This document shows, piece by piece, positions 17,501 through 25,146 of a stretch of DNA of 64,000 nucleotides. The stretch's first letter is position 1; each line of letters opens with the position of its first letter. Under the pieces are notes generated by a model, which saw only the letters and a program-made list of their open reading frames with translations, was not told the origin of the DNA and made no database searches. Where the stretch lies: positions 1 to 64,000 of the forward strand of contig LSIB01000180.1 in the NCBI GenBank assembly GCA_001556025.1, in the 5' to 3' direction. This DNA comes from Rhizobiales bacterium CCH3-A5 (GTDB taxonomy: Bacteria > Pseudomonadota > Alphaproteobacteria > Rhizobiales > Beijerinckiaceae). A program made the translations under genes and the position numbers.

Positions 17501-18140
17501 GAATGTCGAGCCCCGCAAGCGCCAGATGCTTGTTCTGAAGGGCGAGCCATCCCTCGCGCTGTTCGAGGAAGTCGGCTTTGTCACCCGACCAGAGGCGATA
17601 GGCGATCTTGCCGGCATCGTTGCGCAAGATCGCGCCGTCCTGGCCGATCACCGGCACCTTCTTCGGCCCGAACCCATCCTCGCCGAGCGGGCGCAGCGTC
17701 GTCATCAGGTGGATATGCGGATTGCCGGGCTCGTCATGAAACACCCAGTCCGCCACCTGCCCGCGGGCAAGCACCTGGGTCGCCACGAACTCTTTCACCA
17801 GCGCGATATTCCGGTCGACATCGAGCTCGACCGGCAGGGCGATGATGAATTCCTTGGCGAGCTGCGCGTCGGAGCGCTTCTCGAAAGCCTCGACCGCGTT
17901 CCAGAACGCTTCGGCAGCACCCGCCACCGAGCGGTCGGCGATCATGGCCTTCGCCCATTCCGGCGCATCGGGCGGCAAAAGGAACTCTTCGTGCCGCAGG
18001 CCGCGCTTGGCCGAATAGTCGACCGTCCGCCCCTCCGCCTGATGCTCCATCCGCGCGCAATGCCGGTACGCCGCCGACAGCACGGCGCTGCGGCCGGAGC
18101 CGCGCGAAATGAGCTGGGGCGTGAAATGCGTGATGGCCAA
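14547..18140 (-). CDS. traA: TraA relaxase-helicase
   Basis: About 1197 residues from a TTG start at 18140, chosen because the product then begins xAITHFTPQLISRGSGRS exactly where Agrobacterium TraA begins and GGGAGA lies 8 bases upstream; no suitable ATG exists. Residues 1-230 form the MobA/MobL relaxase: SAAYRHC with Tyr 25, and the metal-binding GNPHIHLMTT with H142 and H144. Residues about 385-800 form a RecD/TraI-type helicase with Walker A GRAGAGKTT (404-412) and Walker B VFVLDEAGMV (469-478). The C-terminal 350 residues are helical and charged. It nicks oriT, which lies just upstream, and unwinds the transferred strand. First gene of traA-F-B-H. Confidence 0.95.
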   Translation of the reverse strand: MAITHFTPQLISRGSGRSAVLSAAYRHCARMEHQAEGRTVDYSAKRGLRHEEFLLPPDAPEWAKAMIADRSVAGAAEAFWNAVEAFEKRSDAQLAKEFIIALPVELDVDRNIALVKEFVATQVLARGQVADWVFHDEPGNPHIHLMTTLRPLGEDGFGPKKVPVIGQDGAILRNDAGKIAYRLWSGDKADFLEQREGWLALQNKHLALAGLDIRVDGRSYAERGIDLVPTTHIGVATKAIDRKSKTAGTPPDLERIALFKERKAENRERILRRPEIVLDVVTREMSVFTERDIAKVLHRYVDDAATFQDLMARILQDPKVLRLEREHIALASGAREPAKYTTHELIALEAGMARQAIWLAGRSSHGVRKPVLSAAFERHSRLSNEQRHAVAHVAGKARIAAVVGRAGAGKTTMMKAAREVWEAAGYRVVGAALAGKAAEGLEKEAGIASRTLASWELAWSKGRDQLDDKTVFVLDEAGMVSSRQMALFVETVTKAGAKLVLVGDPDQLQPIEAGAAFRAIADRIGYAELETVYRQREQWMRDASLDLARGNVARALDAYEDAGMVRTEWTRAEAIGALIEDWNRDYDPAKSSLILAHRRRDVRELNQMARAKLVERDLVGKGFAFRTEDGIRQFAAGDRIVFLKNEGSLGVKNGMLANVIEAAAGRIVTEIGEGESRRRVTVEQHLYANVDHGYATTVHKSQGATVDRVKVLASSTLDRHLTYVAMTRHRETAELYVGMAEFANRASGVLVDHGEAPFENKPENRDSYFVTLSYREGEQRTIWGVDLARAMKEADPEIGDRIGLEHKGAQTVTLPDGTAAKRNSWQVVPIRDLAMRRLSERLSRDGSKETTLDYERASSYRAALRFSETRGLHLMRVARTLVADKVRWTARQKQKLADLGARLAAVGARFGLGARPKQAAPNIAMSNIVREAKPMVAGITTFAKSIGQIIEDKLVADPALKKQWEEVSTRFRLVFSDPESSFRKVDVDAMLKDRQAAATTLSKLSEKPDSFGALKGKTGLLASRADKQERELAGKNAQALARDLERYLRLRNEAEHRYEAEERATRLKVAVDIPALSPSAKQTLERIRDAIDRNDLPSALEFALEDKMVEAELEGFARAVSERFGERSLTGIAAREADGEAFKTLSDGMNAAQKEDLKAAWPDLRTAQQLAAQQRTAAALKEAETVRQTQTKGLTLQ

Positions 18141-18241
18141 GGCGGCGCGATCTCCCGGTCGAGGACGAAACAGACATGTTCGTCGGGAGTGGCGGCGGGG
18201 CGCCACCAGACCGGGACAGCCCCGGTCGGTGGCCAAGCAGG

Positions 18242-18275
18242 ACGTCGCGGCAGCGACGTATTACTGCGCCCTTGG
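18242..18275 (+). other. oriT: Origin of transfer (oriT), pTi/RSF1010 type
   Basis: Between the divergent traA and traC genes. A perfect 7-base hairpin ACGTCGC-GGCA-GCGACGT (18242-18259) is followed by ATTACTGCGCCCTTGG. The last part closely matches the nic region of Ti plasmids and RSF1010-like plasmids (TAAGTGCGCCCTT), where the relaxase cleaves next to the CCCT. Position, hairpin and nic core agree, so the assignment is strong although the exact nick base is inferred. Confidence 0.88.
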
Positions 18276-18313
18276 ACCGCTCCTTCGGAACGGCCGGGAT
18301 GATTTCAGGCGGC

Positions 18314-18338
18314 GTCGGCCTTGCCGACTAGCTTTTTT
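18314..18338 (+). terminator. Hairpin plus T-run between oriT and traC
   Basis: A perfect GTCGGC-CTT-GCCGAC stem (18314-18328) is followed by TAGCTTTTTTAT, a plus-strand intrinsic-terminator layout. It lies 80 bases before traC and downstream of oriT. It may stop transcription entering the tra operon from the traA promoter region, or act as an attenuator for a leader of traCDG. Confidence 0.6.
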
Positions 18339-18364
18339 ATTAGTCGCCCCATCGGGCGGCTTCC

Positions 18365-18411
18365 GGGATTCTCCATGCAGACCAGCAACGCTGACCGGCA
18401 TGGAGAATCCC
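18365..18411 (+). promoter_or_regulatory. Long inverted repeat covering the traC ribosome site
   Basis: Perfect 14-base arms at 18365-18378 (GGGATTCTCCATGC) and 18398-18411, separated by 19 bases. The right arm contains GGAG at 18402-18405, the only plausible ribosome site of traC. In RNA the hairpin would hide this site; in DNA the repeat could bind a relaxosome or regulatory protein. Its function is inferred. Confidence 0.6.
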
Positions 18412-18417
18412 CCGGAA

Positions 18418-18717
18418 ATGAAGAAACCGTCGTCGAAAATCCGCGAAGAAATCGCCCGCCTGCAGGAACAGTTGAAATCCGCCGAGACACGCGAGGCCGA
18501 ACGGATCGGGCGCATTGCGCTCCGGGCCGGGCTCGGCGAAATCGCGGTCGAGGAGAGCGATTTGCAGGCGGCCTTCGAGGAACTCGCGGCAAAATTTCGC
18601 GGGAAGGGCGGAAAGGCGACCGGAAGAAAAGGGGGAGCCGATACCGGCAGCGAGAATGGCGACGCCGGCGCGAAGGTCGCGGCTGGCGCGTCTGCGGATG
18701 GCGCTGGCGAGGTGTGA
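18418..18717 (+). CDS. traC: Conjugal transfer protein TraC
   Basis: 99 residues from the ATG at 18418, giving [20 protein letters not shown] as in Agrobacterium TraC; an in-frame ATG at 18400 lies inside the inverted repeat and is less likely. The body is a charged coiled-coil-like helix ([20 protein letters not shown]) followed by a Gly/Lys-rich tail. TraC is a relaxosome accessory protein near oriT. First gene of traC-traD-traG. Confidence 0.88.
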   Translation: MKKPSSKIREEIARLQEQLKSAETREAERIGRIALRAGLGEIAVEESDLQAAFEELAAKFRGKGGKATGRKGGADTGSENGDAGAKVAAGASADGAGEV

Positions 18718-18721
18718 ACGC

Positions 18722-18937
18722 ATGCGCCAGGCGTCATCGACCGAAGCCCGCAAGAAGGACACGCGCGAGAAGATCGAGCTCGGCGGCCTGATCGCCAAGG
18801 CGGGTCTTCGCTATGAGAAGCGCGCGGTCCTCCTCGGCGCGCTGATCGAACTCGGCCGCAGGCTGAAGAACGACGAAACGGAACGGGCGCGGCTCGCCGC
18901 GATCGGCGCGGAGGCGTTCGGCCGTGACGGCGAATAG
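18722..18937 (+). CDS. traD: Conjugal transfer protein TraD
   Basis: 71 residues beginning [20 protein letters not shown], with the TraD core [29 protein letters not shown]. This small protein family accompanies traC and traG in Ti-like plasmids and is thought to join the relaxosome. It starts 4 bases after the traC stop and overlaps traG by 14 bases, so the three genes form one operon. Confidence 0.88.
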   Translation: MRQASSTEARKKDTREKIELGGLIAKAGLRYEKRAVLLGALIELGRRLKNDETERARLAAIGAEAFGRDGE

Positions 18938-20846
18938 GCTCCTGCTGCTGATCGTGCCGATGGCGCTGATGCTCGGTGCCATCTTCGGGCTGAACGGCGT
19001 CGGACAGAGCCTTGCCGTTCTCGGCAAGACGGAGGCGCAGCGCCTCCTCTACGTCCGCGCCGGGGTCGCGATGCCCTATATCGTGACAGCGGGAATCGGC
19101 GTCATCTTCCTGTTCGCGACCGCTGGCTCCGCGTATATCCGCGCGGCTGCGTGGAGCGTCATCGCCGGATGCGTGTCGGCGATTTCCATCGCCATCGCAC
19201 GCGAGGCGATGCGCCTGTCCGCGCTTCCCGCAAGCGCCACGTCCGGCCGCTCGCCGCTGGCGCAGATCGATCCGGCGATCATGGTGGGAGCCGGCATCGT
19301 GCTGATGGCCGGCATCTTCGCGCTGCGCGTCGCGGTGAAGGGCAATGCGGCCTTTGCCGCACCGGCCCCGAAGCGCGTTCGCGGCCGGCGCGCGCTGCAC
19401 GGCGATGCCGACTGGATGCCGATGCCGGAGGCCGCAAAACTCTTCGGCGAGGCCGGCGGCATCGTCCTTGGCGAGCGGTATCGCGTCGACAAGGACAGCG
19501 TGGCCGCCGAGCCGTTTCGCGCCGCGGCCCGAGAGAGCTGGGGGCAGGGCGGCCGCGCGCCGATGCTCTGCTTCGACGCCTCCTTCGGCTCCTCGCATGG
19601 CGTCGTCTTCGCCGGCTCCGGCGGCTTCAAGACGACATCCGTGACGATCCCGACCGCGCTCAAATGGGGGGGCGCGCTTGTCGTGCTCGACCCATCGAAC
19701 GAGGTCGCGCCAATGGTGATCGACCATCGGCGCGCTGCCGGACGCACCGTGCATGTTCTCGATCCGCGGGAACCGGGAAACGGCTTCAACGCCCTCGACT
19801 GGATCGGCCGCTTCAGCGGCACGAAGGAGGAGGACATCGCCGCCGTCGCCTCATGGATCACGAGCGACAGCGGCGGGGTGCGCGGCGTGCGCGACGACTT
19901 CTTCCGCGCTTCCGCCTTGCAGCTCCTGACCGCGCTCATCGCGGACGTTTGCCTGTCGGGGCATACGGAAGAAAAGAGCCAGACGCTCCGCCAGGTCCGC
20001 GCCAACCTGTCCGAGCCGGAGCCGAAGCTCAGGGCGCGGTTGCAGGAGATCTACGACAACTCGACATCGCAGTTCGTGAAGGAGAACGTCGCCGTTTTCG
20101 TCAACATGACGCCGGAGACATTCAGCGGCGTCTATGCCAACGCCGTGAAGGAAACCCACTGGCTATCCTATCCGAACTACGCCGCGCTCGTGTCCGGCTC
20201 GACCTTCGTCAGCGACGACCTCGCCGGCGGCGACACCGACGTGTTCATCAACCTCGACCTGAAGACGCTGGAGACACATGCGGGGCTCGCCCGCGTCATC
20301 ATTGGCGCATTCATGAACGCGATCTACAATCGCAATGGCGAGGTGAAGGGACGCGCGCTATTCCTGCTCGATGAAGTGGCGCGTCTCGGCTTCATGCGGA
20401 TTCTTGAGACGGCGCGTGATGCCGGCCGCAAATACGGCATCACGCTGCTGTTGCTGTTTCAGAGCATCGGCCAGATGCGCGAAACATATGGCGGCCGGGA
20501 CGCCGCGAGCAAATGGTTCGAGAGCGCGAGTTGGATCTCGTTCGCGGCGGTGAACGACCCGGAAACCGCCGACTACATCTCGAAGCGCTGCGGCATGACA
20601 ACGGTCGAGATCGACCAGGTCAGCCGCTCGTCGCAGGCGTCGGGTTCGTCGCGGACGCGATCGAAGCAGCTCGCCTCGCGGGCGCTGATCCAGCCGCACG
20701 AAGTGCTGCGCATGCGCGCCGACGAACAGATCGTGTTCACCGCCGGCAACGCACCGCTGAGGTGCGGCCGCGCGATCTGGTTTCGGCGCGACGACATGAA
20801 AGTCTGCGTCGGGGAAAACAGGTTTCAACCGGAAGGGAAACCATGA
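18924..20846 (+). CDS. traG: TraG type IV coupling protein
   Basis: 640 residues from a GTG start inside traD. Two to four N-terminal membrane helices (residues 5-30, 48-70, 78-95, 118-140) precede a VirD4/TraG ATPase domain with Walker A GSGGFKTT (231-238) and Walker [13 protein letters not shown] (near 475). It links the relaxosome at oriT to the Trb channel and is essential for DNA export. The downstream nuclease gene overlaps its stop by 4 bases. Confidence 0.95.
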   Translation: MTANRLLLLIVPMALMLGAIFGLNGVGQSLAVLGKTEAQRLLYVRAGVAMPYIVTAGIGVIFLFATAGSAYIRAAAWSVIAGCVSAISIAIAREAMRLSALPASATSGRSPLAQIDPAIMVGAGIVLMAGIFALRVAVKGNAAFAAPAPKRVRGRRALHGDADWMPMPEAAKLFGEAGGIVLGERYRVDKDSVAAEPFRAAARESWGQGGRAPMLCFDASFGSSHGVVFAGSGGFKTTSVTIPTALKWGGALVVLDPSNEVAPMVIDHRRAAGRTVHVLDPREPGNGFNALDWIGRFSGTKEEDIAAVASWITSDSGGVRGVRDDFFRASALQLLTALIADVCLSGHTEEKSQTLRQVRANLSEPEPKLRARLQEIYDNSTSQFVKENVAVFVNMTPETFSGVYANAVKETHWLSYPNYAALVSGSTFVSDDLAGGDTDVFINLDLKTLETHAGLARVIIGAFMNAIYNRNGEVKGRALFLLDEVARLGFMRILETARDAGRKYGITLLLLFQSIGQMRETYGGRDAASKWFESASWISFAAVNDPETADYISKRCGMTTVEIDQVSRSSQASGSSRTRSKQLASRALIQPHEVLRMRADEQIVFTAGNAPLRCGRAIWFRRDDMKVCVGENRFQPEGKP

Positions 20847-21364
20847 TGGGCGCGCGCGGCACGTTGGTCGGCGCGGCATTGGTGCTCTCCATGACCGGCA
20901 TCGTCTGGATCGTCAATGACGACCGTTTCGGGCGGCCGGCTGCAACTCCGCATGAGGACCGGTCCATAGAGGAATTCACGATCCCGCCTTTGCCGCCGAT
21001 CGATACGCTCCGGGCGAGGTTCGCGCTCTGCGACGGACCGATCCGCACGAACTGCGTCGTCGACGGCGACACCTTCTGGTTCAAGGGGGACAAGATCAGG
21101 ATCGCCGATATAGACGCGCCGGAAATTTTCTCGCCGCATTGCGAGGATGAGAAGCGTGCCGGCGCAATCGCGCGGGATCGCCTTCTCGTCCTGCTGAACG
21201 CCGGCGGCTTCAGCCTACAATCGGGATGGCGCGACACCGATCGCTATGGCCGCAGGTTGCGCACGGTCACGCGGGACTATTCCTCACTCGGCGAGATGCT
21301 CGTCGAGGAGGGCCTGGCCCGCCGCTGGAACGAGCCGGCGCGCGATTGGTGCGCGTTGGATTGA
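20843..21364 (+). CDS. Membrane-anchored thermonuclease (SNase-like) protein
   Basis: 173 residues with an N-terminal hydrophobic segment (TLVGAALVLSMTGIVWIV), which is a signal anchor or signal peptide. Residues 73-165 are an SNase-like domain: CVVDGDTFWFKGDKIRIADI with the usual D-G-D-T, DAPE, and a later DRYGRRL. The product is probably a periplasmic nuclease. Start and traG stop overlap (ATGA), so it is translated with the coupling protein; a role in processing DNA during transfer or in entry is inferred and not established. Confidence 0.8.
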   Translation: MMGARGTLVGAALVLSMTGIVWIVNDDRFGRPAATPHEDRSIEEFTIPPLPPIDTLRARFALCDGPIRTNCVVDGDTFWFKGDKIRIADIDAPEIFSPHCEDEKRAGAIARDRLLVLLNAGGFSLQSGWRDTDRYGRRLRTVTRDYSSLGEMLVEEGLARRWNEPARDWCALD

Positions 21365-21519
21365 GCCGGCGCGACAGCCCGCATGTTCGTCGGTCTCGCC
21401 GGCATGGCCGGCGACGGCCGAAGGATCGTCGGCGTATCATCGCCAACATGAATCAATGAGCCACGAGCGATTCAGAAAACCAATTGGACGTCGACTCCCG
21501 GCTGAGAGATTCTGTCGGC

Positions 21520-21780
21520 ATGATCGCACAGCCCTATCAGCTCTATGTCGAACGAACCGACACGGCAAAGAACATGGCGAGGTTCTACGCCATGAGCATC
21601 GAGCCGACCCTGTTCGGCGATGTCTGCCTGACGCGCCGCTGGGGCCGGATCGGCGCGCAGGGTCAGATGATGGAGCATCATTTCCTCCGCGAGGAAGAAG
21701 CTGTCGGACTGTTCCTCGACCTGCTGCGCCAGAAGCGCAATCGCGGCTATCGCCCCACCGGAAAAGCTGCGCAGGCATAG
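21520..21780 (+). CDS. WGR-domain protein
   Basis: 86 residues from the ATG at 21520. The whole protein is a WGR domain: YQLYVERTDTAKNMARFYAM, LTRRWGRIGAQGQ (the WGR triplet) and VGLFLDLLRQKRNRGYR. WGR domains occur in poly(ADP-ribose) polymerases and DNA-repair-linked proteins and bind nucleic acid; the stand-alone plasmid form has no assigned role. A TTG 36 bases upstream would also fit as a start but is weaker. Confidence 0.8.
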   Translation: MIAQPYQLYVERTDTAKNMARFYAMSIEPTLFGDVCLTRRWGRIGAQGQMMEHHFLREEEAVGLFLDLLRQKRNRGYRPTGKAAQA

Positions 21781-21872
21781 CCGCGCCACGGCGGGCGCCC
21801 ACGTTGGCGGGAACCTCGCGTGATGGCGAGTCGGCTCCGACCATACGGCGCCGACGCGACGGCGGCGCCGGC

Positions 21873-22058
21873 TCAATGAGCCGGCTGGCGATCGTAAGGA
21901 TTGTATTCGTGGATGATGTCGAGGTCGTCGCCGTCGTCGATCTCGTGGCTCGGCAGGACGCCGTATTCGCCGGCGACTTGAAAGAGCGTGACGGGGACCA
22001 TCAGGGTGCGGGCGAGGTCGAAAGCGTGGTTCTGGGCGAGGGAGAGGTCGTGCGCCAT
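21873..22058 (-). CDS. Small conserved plasmid protein (61 aa)
   Basis: From the ATG at 22058 the product starts MAHDLSLAQNHAFDLARTL and ends IIHEYNPYDRQPAH. No named family recognised. A frame-shifted relative lies at 41443-41630 (ending EYDPFDGGPAH), showing that this is a real, duplicated gene family on this replicon. The acidic C-terminal half (IDDGDDLD) stands out. It is convergent with the WGR gene. Confidence 0.55.
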   Translation of the reverse strand: MAHDLSLAQNHAFDLARTLMVPVTLFQVAGEYGVLPSHEIDDGDDLDIIHEYNPYDRQPAH

Positions 22059-22823
22059 TTTGAGGCTCCATCCGGAGCGGGCCAATTCCCGCTGATGGCT
22101 CCTCGAAGGTCCGGCCCCGGTCGCGATCACCGCGCGGGCGCAGCCACGCGGCCGCACGCTCGCGTAGCGGACCCTTCATGGGTTGATCGTGGAAGATCCG
22201 GGGATGGACCAGGACGCCATCAGACCAAGCGGGATTGGACCGCCTCCGGTGCGAGCCGTGCCGGGCGCGATCTTTCCGTTCCCCGGATGAAACGTCGATC
22301 CACGCGACGTCCCGAGCCGGTCCAGCGCGGAGCCTCCGTCCTGACCCGCAACGGCTGTCTGTCGACGGCGCTGCATATCGTTCCCGGCCACGCCGACACC
22401 GCATTCACGAAACGCTCGACGATCCGTCGGTAAGACGGCATGCGGTCCAAGGTGTGGGATCTCGCGGGCCAGACCGAAGCCGGAGCCACTTGCCTGAGCA
22501 GCAGCCGCAGGCCGCCCTTCCGGAGGCCGAGCTATGACGCCGGAGAGACGGTGCGACAATAGTCCGTCAGAAAGATAACCTACGGCCCCGCCAGGGGCGG
22601 TAGCCGGCACTGCGAGAGGATCGTGACCCGAATGGGCCGAAACCGCGCAGCGGGTTCGGTTCGCGCAGCGAATAGAGCCGTGCCCCGAAGGGCCTCGCCC
22701 AAAATCAACCGATGTCGAAGTGGATGCCGGATTGAAAGATGATCTGTATCGACAACAACCAGACACCACCCCCAACCATCGGCTCCCGTCGAGGCAAGAG
22801 ACAGACAGACCAGCGGATAAAGC
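22059..22823. other. 765 bases without a supported gene
   Basis: GC-rich sequence with only short or shadow frames. A minus-strand frame around 22440-22300 (MPSYRRIVERFVNAVSAWPG) looks faintly protein-like but runs into low-complexity Arg-rich sequence with no start signal. The segment probably combines the upstream leader of the 21873 gene with decayed sequence. Confidence 0.4.
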
Positions 22824-23237
22824 TTAAGTCGAAGACGATGCTTCTGGGAAGTTGGCGCGCAGATACTCAGCAGCCGCTTCAGCTGTCGGGAACGCAGCAA
22901 GTTGGCGCGGCTCTTCGTCAGGCCGCTGCGGCTGCCGGATCACCGTCACCTGACCGCCTTCAAGACAGGCGTTGGGCCGCTCCCGGAACTTCAGCCATTC
23001 AGCCTGCTTCGCTTCGGCCAACGCGCAAGCAGCATCGTAATCGTCCGCGAAACCGAAATGGGTTGAGCGATCCCACGCCCCGCCATTCAGGCATCGGACC
23101 TCGATGCGACCATCCGGTCGTGTGAGGCCGTAAGGGCGATCCCACCATTGATCGAGCTGCGCCTTGCTGCGCGTGTCGTTCGGGGTCGCGTCGAACGTCT
23201 TGGGCAATTTGGGGTCGAGTGGAATCCGGTTCGGCAT
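22824..23237 (-). CDS. Hypothetical protein (137 aa)
   Basis: Starts at the ATG at 23237 with a GAGGATC ribosome site; MPNRIPLDPKLPKTFDATPND. The middle (WDRPYGLTRPDGRIEVRCLNGGAWDRSTHFGF, residues about 30-61) looks like a compact beta-rich domain, then AAFPTAEAAAEYLRANFP near the C-terminus. No family recognised. The upstream frame extends 34 codons but that part overlaps a region with no coding character. Confidence 0.6.
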   Translation of the reverse strand: MPNRIPLDPKLPKTFDATPNDTRSKAQLDQWWDRPYGLTRPDGRIEVRCLNGGAWDRSTHFGFADDYDAACALAEAKQAEWLKFRERPNACLEGGQVTVIRQPQRPDEEPRQLAAFPTAEAAAEYLRANFPEASSST

Positions 23238-23384
23238 GGAGATCCTCAAATTCGGAAAGAAATTGCCAGAGAGCGAGACGAATTGGGAGAGTAAAATTCG
23301 CTTGAGGGCAGACGATTCATGCGCCGCCGACAGGGACACGGGCGCCGGCTATGGCGCCCGCAGGGTCACGCGGAAAAGCCTCCC

Positions 23385-23537
23385 TCACTGGGGAGGCTCC
23401 TCCGCCCAGGTGGCGAGGATCGCGTCGCGCTCGGCGATCGCCGCCGCCAGCTCGGCCTCGATCAGGCGCCGCTCGTCGGCGTAGACGGCGTTCCTGAGCT
23501 CGGCCCGCAGTTCCTCGATATGCTGTTCGATCGACAT
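23385..23537 (-). CDS. Small coiled-coil protein (50 aa)
   Basis: From the ATG at 23537: MSIEQHIEELRAELRNAVYA, with heptad-like Leu/Ala spacing through EAELAAAIAERDAIL, so probably one long helix. A GGAGACGA ribosome site lies directly before the ATG. No family recognised. Upstream (23586-23712) lies a nested inverted repeat that would form its 5' leader. Confidence 0.55.
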   Translation of the reverse strand: MSIEQHIEELRAELRNAVYADERRLIEAELAAAIAERDAILATWAEEPPQ

Positions 23538-23585
23538 CGTCGTCTCCTTGATGTTTGTGAAAGACGACACCACCGGTCATGGTGG

Positions 23586-23712
23586 TCCGGAGGGATCAAG
23601 GATCGCGCAGCGACCGCCGGAGGCGGCGAGTGGGGGAGCCGATTTTCTGACGTCGCCCCTCGCGGGCGGCGGCTGAAAATTGGGGGCACCGCTCGTCCTT
23701 GATGCCTCCGGA
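23586..23712. repeat. 127-base nested inverted repeat
   Basis: Outer arms of 17 bases at 23586-23602 (TCCGGAGGGATCAAGGA) and 23696-23712 match at 16 positions. A second pair (23639-23647 CCGATTTTC with 23675-23683) has one G/T mismatch, and a third GC-rich stem (23652-23658 with 23664-23670) closes a CTCGC loop. All three share one axis. No gene lies inside. As minus-strand RNA it would be a highly structured leader of the small gene at 23385-23537; the 23538-23859 gap holds nothing else supported. Confidence 0.6.
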
Positions 23713-23812
23713 GCGCCATGGCACCCTTGGACGAACTGAGCAGTCCCCCGTTCCCGGTTGTGCGCCCGGCAAGCCGGAAGCGGGCTCGATGCCCGGTTCC
23801 GGCTTCATTCAG

Positions 23813-23842
23813 CGCGCAAGAAGCCCCGCCCTGGCGGCGGGG
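23813..23842 (-). terminator. GC-rich hairpin after the DUF736 gene
   Basis: CCCCGCC (23824-23830) pairs with GGCGGGG (23836-23842) around a 5-base loop, followed on the minus strand by CTTCTTG. It lies 18 bases after the stop of the DUF736 gene. The T-tract is short, so termination is likely but not certain. Confidence 0.4.
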
Positions 23843-23859
23843 TTCCTGCGTCGCGGGGA

Positions 23860-24174
23860 TCAGGCGTCCCGCTTCGGGCGGTTCCAGATCAGGGCATAGT
23901 TCCCTTCAGCCTCGTTCGGCCAGAGCGCCGCCGTGATCGGGGCGTTGAAGCTCGGGTCGTCGAGCTTGACCGAGATGTAGGGCTCGCCGTCGTTGGAGAC
24001 CGCGTTCCAGCCCGCGCCGACCTCGACACCGTTGCCGGCCGTGATGCGGAAGTCGGGAGCGTCGCGGGAGACGCGCTCGATCGGGTTCAGGCGAGCCCGG
24101 AAGCCGACGGTGAGAGTACGGACGTTGCCGGTAATGCCGTTGCCGTTGGAGGTGAAGGTGCCGATGACAGCCAT
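23860..24174 (-). CDS. DUF736 family protein
   Basis: 104 residues from the ATG at 24174, preceded by GGAAAGGAACC. DUF736 signature is clear: MAVIGTFTSNGNGITGNVRT, then DFRITAGNGVEVGAGW, GEPYISVKLDDPSF, and ALWPNEAEGNYALIWNR. These short proteins are common on alphaproteobacterial plasmids, often near antirestriction and replication genes; no biochemical role is settled. A 20-base motif in its leader is shared with the leader of the ArdC operon. Confidence 0.88.
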   Translation of the reverse strand: MAVIGTFTSNGNGITGNVRTLTVGFRARLNPIERVSRDAPDFRITAGNGVEVGAGWNAVSNDGEPYISVKLDDPSFNAPITAALWPNEAEGNYALIWNRPKRDA

Positions 24175-24634
24175 GATAGGTTCCTTTCCGGTTTGCTCGG
24201 GCCGCGCCTGTCGTGGCCTCGATGACGGTGAAAGGACCGGAGGCGATCGACCCCGCACCCGGAGGGCCGGAACGAAGTGGAGGGCGGCCGGGCACGGCAA
24301 TTTTGCTTCGCGATGCAAAGGCGGGCTTGCCCGCCGGCGGAAAATAGCCGGGGCCGGCCGTTGCGAGAAGGCGATCGAGACGCAGTCGTCCTTCGGTCAC
24401 ACCGGACTCTTCGAGGTCTGCGCAGGCGCCTCCCGAACCACAAGGCGAGAAGGAGCCTCACCACGGCACCCGCTCATCAGTGGTGTTCAAGGACCATGTC
24501 AACGGCAAGAACATCACCGGCCCGCTCTTACCGCCTCCCGGATGCCCGGCCACGCCCGGCCCCTCGACACCTTCCGCTATAATCCGTCCGCATCATAGCC
24601 AGCGACCCGCGAGAACCAGCCAGCATGGATGAGC

Positions 24635-24743
24635 TCCAGCGTCGGCCAGCCCTACATCACGCTCACGCCGGCATCCCCGCTTGACGACGCTCCATCCGGT
24701 GGTGCGGCCGGGTGAGATGGAAAGTGACTATGCGCTGATCTAA
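24635..24743 (+). pseudogene. Remnant of a DUF736 gene
   Basis: On the plus strand one frame reads SSVGQPYITLTPASPLDDAP and the next frame reads VRPGEMESDYALI followed by TAA. These match GEPYISVKLDDPSFNAP and WPNEAEGNYALI of the intact DUF736 protein at 23860-24174, in order, with a frameshift between. The N-terminal half is missing. It is in the opposite orientation to the intact copy. Confidence 0.6.
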
Positions 24744-24858
24744 ACGCAAGGGTGCGCACCCCGCCGACGCGGAGGTCCCATTCCGGCGCGTCACGCCGGG
24801 CGCTCGGCGATGAGCGATGGGTAACACCGCGCCACCCAGGGGCAACCTCAAGCCGGAT

Positions 24859-25146
24859 CTACGACAGATCGTCCGGCCATTGCTGCGCTCCGTGAAGAAC
24901 ACGCAGAATGCGAATTGCCTCCGCCGCAACCGTGTAGGCCGCAATATACGGCGTTCCGGTCACGACAAGCTCACGTGTTCCCGAGACCCGGCCGGGCCGG
25001 CCGCTCTCGGGGAAGTCGAGCAGACGGCGAGCCGCCGCGACGATTCGTTCGTCAATCGCGACAGCGGCGGCGGGATTTTCCGCCTCGATATAATCGAAGA
25101 TGCCGTCGCGATCCGCGAGCGCGAAAGCCGACCAGGTGAGCCTCAT
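24859..25146 (-). CDS. RelE/ParE family toxin
   Basis: 95 residues with the ParE layout: MRLTWSAFALADRDGIFDYI, IDERIVAAARRLLDFPESGRPGRV, RELVVTGTPYIAAYTV and IRILRVLHGAQQWP at the end. ParE toxins poison DNA gyrase and RelE toxins cleave mRNA on the ribosome; the two cannot be told apart here, though the IxRVLHGxQxWP ending is the ParE type. Its start overlaps the antitoxin stop by 4 bases. Confidence 0.88.
   Translation of the reverse strand: MRLTWSAFALADRDGIFDYIEAENPAAAVAIDERIVAAARRLLDFPESGRPGRVSGTRELVVTGTPYIAAYTVAAEAIRILRVLHGAQQWPDDLS

Noticed and set aside
22176-22775. 199-codon minus-strand frame
   Set aside because: Low-complexity Arg/Gly/Pro composition, no ribosome site and no domain; typical of non-coding GC-rich sequence.
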